In this document: positions 63,681 to 64,000 of the stretch, one piece after another
Layout: every line of letters starts with the position of its first letter
How positions within the stretch are numbered: the first letter of the stretch is position 1
Source of the DNA: Marinifaba aquimaris
GTDB lineage: Bacteria > Pseudomonadota > Gammaproteobacteria > Enterobacterales > Alteromonadaceae
Assembly: GCF_013328345.1 (NCBI RefSeq)
Contig: NZ_JABULX010000005.1
Location: forward strand, 124,001-188,000
Length of the DNA: 64,000 nucleotides
Reading direction: 5' to 3'
The notes under the pieces: model-generated
The model's database searches: none
Told to the model about the DNA's origin: nothing
What the model saw: only the letters and a program-made list of their open reading frames with translations
Program-made: the position numbers and the translations under genes

Positions 63681-64000
63681 ATGCATATAGTGCTCGATTT
63701 TGACAAGCTGCTTGAAACCATCAAGCGATTACACCAAAGGATTAACGAGCGATTTGCTTGCTCTCGACTTAATCTAGTGGCCAGTGAACTGGCTGAAATG
63801 GCTGAGAAAAGCAGCGAAGATATCGCTTGGATCAACAAGCCTAATTTATGGTTGCGTCTTGGCGTTGCTATCTTAATTGCTCTAATGGCTTGGAGTGCTT
63901 ATTTAACTTGGCCTGAGTTTCAAGTGCATAAAGGGCAAATGACCCAAGTCTTGATGTTGCAAGTGGGTGAATCCATTTTCAACTTATTGCTTTTAGTCGC
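63681..64000 (+). CDS. Membrane protein, 5' part only (runs off the window)
   Basis: Begins at an ATG at 63681 ('MHIVLDFDKLLETIKRLHQ') and is still open at the right edge. A cytoplasmic helical region of about 55 residues ('RINERFACSRLNLVASELA', 'SSEDIAWINKPNLWLRLG') is followed by a TM segment ('VAILIALMAWSAYL') and the beginning of another. Resembles a conserved uncharacterised membrane family. SD is weak; C terminus not in the window. Confidence 0.7.
   Translation, partial: MHIVLDFDKLLETIKRLHQRINERFACSRLNLVASELAEMAEKSSEDIAWINKPNLWLRLGVAILIALMAWSAYLTWPEFQVHKGQMTQVLMLQVGESIFNLLLLV

Noticed and set aside
1-64000. tRNA, rRNA, CRISPR array, prophage or complete IS element
   Set aside because: No T-loop-like GGTTCRANYCC with matching stems, no regularly spaced repeats, no integrase or transposase reading frame was found by eye.

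Overview
The window reads as about 64 kb of ordinary chromosome from a marine gammaproteobacterium, most likely of the order Alteromonadales (Catenovulum/Alteromonas-like). This rests on AT-leaning coding DNA, the style of the TonB-dependent receptors, the MSHA-type prepilin, the CIO-type bd oxidase and the general gene complement. It is inference from family resemblance, not a database match. I saw no rRNA, tRNA, CRISPR array, phage or complete IS element. Gene density is high, with short operons, many divergent regulator/target pairs and a few decayed genes.

Layout. 0-10 kb: a two-gene photolyase/cryptochrome operon (minus), then MFS transporter, ABM-domain protein and GST (plus), a large exported LmbE-ChbG double deacetylase fusion, an alpha/beta hydrolase and a lipoprotein. 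9.2-10.4 kb: an AraC-GyrI regulator pseudogene carrying two nonsense codons, a frameshift and a roughly 265-bp foldback MITE-like insertion. 10.4-17.4 kb: DinB-family protein, ABC1 kinase, orphan prepilin, TonB receptor and two small membrane proteins. 17.5-19.8 kb: a LysR regulator divergent from a GST/NTF2-like/tautomerase operon. 19.8-32 kb: ABC exporter, acyltransferase, a TonB receptor divergent from a membrane LytTR regulator, lipoprotein, pentapeptide protein, S41 protease and several hydrolases. 32-34 kb: membrane AraC regulator and sugar O-acetyltransferase.

34-41.8 kb is the most interesting region. A minus-strand cobalamin-riboswitch-like leader precedes a tightly packed operon: an exported, C-terminally anchored CobN-like chelatase subunit, an ExbB/TolQ-type proton channel, a DUF2149 protein, an exported CbiZ-like adenosylcobinamide amidohydrolase and a nitrilase-fold lipoprotein. 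Every product is predicted to sit in the envelope or periplasm. No CobS/CobT partner or cobalamin synthesis gene is nearby. I propose a proton-motive-force-coupled periplasmic corrinoid (or tetrapyrrole) remodelling or salvage machine. It is architecturally related to the CobN-like/ExbB-like/DUF2149 set found in Bacteroidetes Hmu haem loci, but under B12 control.

42-50 kb: orphan OmpR-type regulator with a small downstream protein; a cyanide-insensitive-type bd oxidase operon behind a GbsR/MarR gene whose promoter has an exact FNR-box match plus a long palindrome; ElaA acetyltransferase; HPP protein divergent from TetR. 50-55 kb is patchy: Kelch protein, an SRA-HNH modification-dependent endonuclease and a cluster of truncated or interrupted genes. 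55-64 kb: old yellow enzyme divergent from a TetR gene with three operator copies, ceramidase-like and erythromycin-esterase-like exported enzymes, cytochrome b561, a LytTR regulator, a CHASE3 hybrid histidine kinase and a membrane gene cut by the right edge.
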